Origin: Deltaproteobacteria bacterium
Lineage (GTDB): Bacteria; Desulfobacterota; Desulfobulbia; Desulfobulbales; BM004
Assembly (NCBI GenBank): GCA_019312695.1
Contig: JAFDCT010000159.1
Coordinates: 1-5,758, forward strand
Length of the DNA: 5,758 bases
Reading direction: 5' to 3'
The notes beneath the pieces are model-generated. The model was not told the DNA's origin. It was given only the letters and a program-made list of their open reading frames with translations, and ran no database searches. A program made the translations under genes and the position numbers. Positions 5,419-5,758 of this stretch are shown here, one piece after another. Numbering within the stretch: position 1 is the first letter of the stretch; the number at the start of each line of letters is the position of its first letter.

Positions 5419-5758
5419 ATGGAAAAAAAAACAAAGACCAAAATACATCCCCGCATGAAGCGTGAGCGCCAGACAATAGAATACATGATCGATATTTATT
5501 GTCGAAATCACCACCATACCAAGGGTGAGCTCTGCAGCGAATGCCTGGAATTATTGGAATACGCCCGCTTCAGGCTTAAAAACTGTCCCTTTCAGGAAAA
5601 CAAGACAACCTGCGGTAATTGTCCTATCCACTGTTATAAACCCAAAATGAGAGAAAAGGTCCGCGATGTCATGAGATATTCTGGCCCCCGAATGATCAGG
5701 CATCATCCAATGCTGGCAATCGGACACATGCTAGACGGACTGAGAAAGGAACCCGGCC
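5419..5758 (+). CDS. ygbA: YgbA-like, nitrous oxide-stimulated promoter family protein (3' end outside window)
   Basis: At least 113 residues are encoded without a stop before the window ends; the E. coli protein is of about this length, so little is missing. Family features are a basic N-terminus with KRERQTIEYMIDIYC, C39-x2-C42 followed by LLEYARFRLKNCPF, then TCGNCPIHCYKPKMREKVRDVMRYSGPRM and HHP. Seven cysteines (28, 39, 42, 56, 65, 68, 72) plus HC at 71-72 suggest a metal or iron-sulfur site. In enterobacteria ygbA is repressed by the NO sensor NsrR and is induced by nitrogen oxides; its molecular role is poorly defined. The start could be ATG 5413, in frame two codons earlier; neither has a good ribosome binding site. 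The 18-bp spacing after the exported-protein gene suggests co-transcription. Confidence 0.87.
   Translation, partial: MEKKTKTKIHPRMKRERQTIEYMIDIYCRNHHHTKGELCSECLELLEYARFRLKNCPFQENKTTCGNCPIHCYKPKMREKVRDVMRYSGPRMIRHHPMLAIGHMLDGLRKEPG

Noticed and set aside
5411..5424. NsrR-like site around ATGCAT at the ygbA start
   Set aside because: Only a short ATGCAT core with flanking T and A runs is present; the symmetry and length do not match the enterobacterial NsrR consensus, and the site overlaps the start codons.
1..5758. Mobile element or phage module carrying the primase-helicase
   Set aside because: No integrase, transposase, terminal repeats, tRNA or phage structural gene is visible inside the window; this cannot exclude an element with ends outside it.

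Overview
The window reads as ordinary bacterial chromosome. Seven protein genes lie on the + strand; I find no convincing gene on the - strand, no tRNA or rRNA, no IS element and no CRISPR array. The mix of genes (a two-CW domain protein, a YgbA-type cysteine-rich protein, a cardiolipin-synthase-like enzyme and a secreted helical protein of a type I associate with Geobacter/Desulfuromonas relatives) suggests an anaerobic Desulfobacterota-like (former Deltaproteobacteria) organism. That assignment is an inference from family content. Good Shine-Dalgarno sites decide several of the starts.

Layout. Positions 1-1074 are the 3' part of a phospholipase-D/cardiolipin synthase gene with both HKD motifs. 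Positions 1075-1333 are non-coding and hold a strong sigma-70-type promoter (TTGACT-17 bp-TATTAT). A 16-bp palindrome fills its spacer, and a leader of about 145 nt follows, with an unused consensus ribosome binding site and a possible long-range helix. Positions 1334-1645 encode a 103-residue two-CW protein, followed by a near-perfect hairpin and then a 17-bp perfect-stem terminator.

A probable operon follows. Positions 1827-3623 encode a 598-residue primase-helicase-like protein (zinc ribbon, TOPRIM-like domain, DnaB/Twinkle-like RecA core). The next gene is a 4-oxalocrotonate tautomerase family protein whose ATG directly follows the stop codon. A TRIC/UPF0126 membrane protein with a GTG start comes 40 bp later. 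After a 159-bp gap with two small palindromes come a signal-peptide-bearing helical protein of unknown function and, 18 bp further on, a YgbA-like gene (nitric-oxide-response associated) that runs off the window end.

The most interesting item is the primase-helicase-like protein. Its ATPase motifs look intact, but by eye the TOPRIM aspartates are replaced, leaving only the glutamate motif. It sits in a chromosomal operon with a tautomerase instead of among recognisable phage or plasmid genes. The second is the regulatory leader of the two-CW gene.
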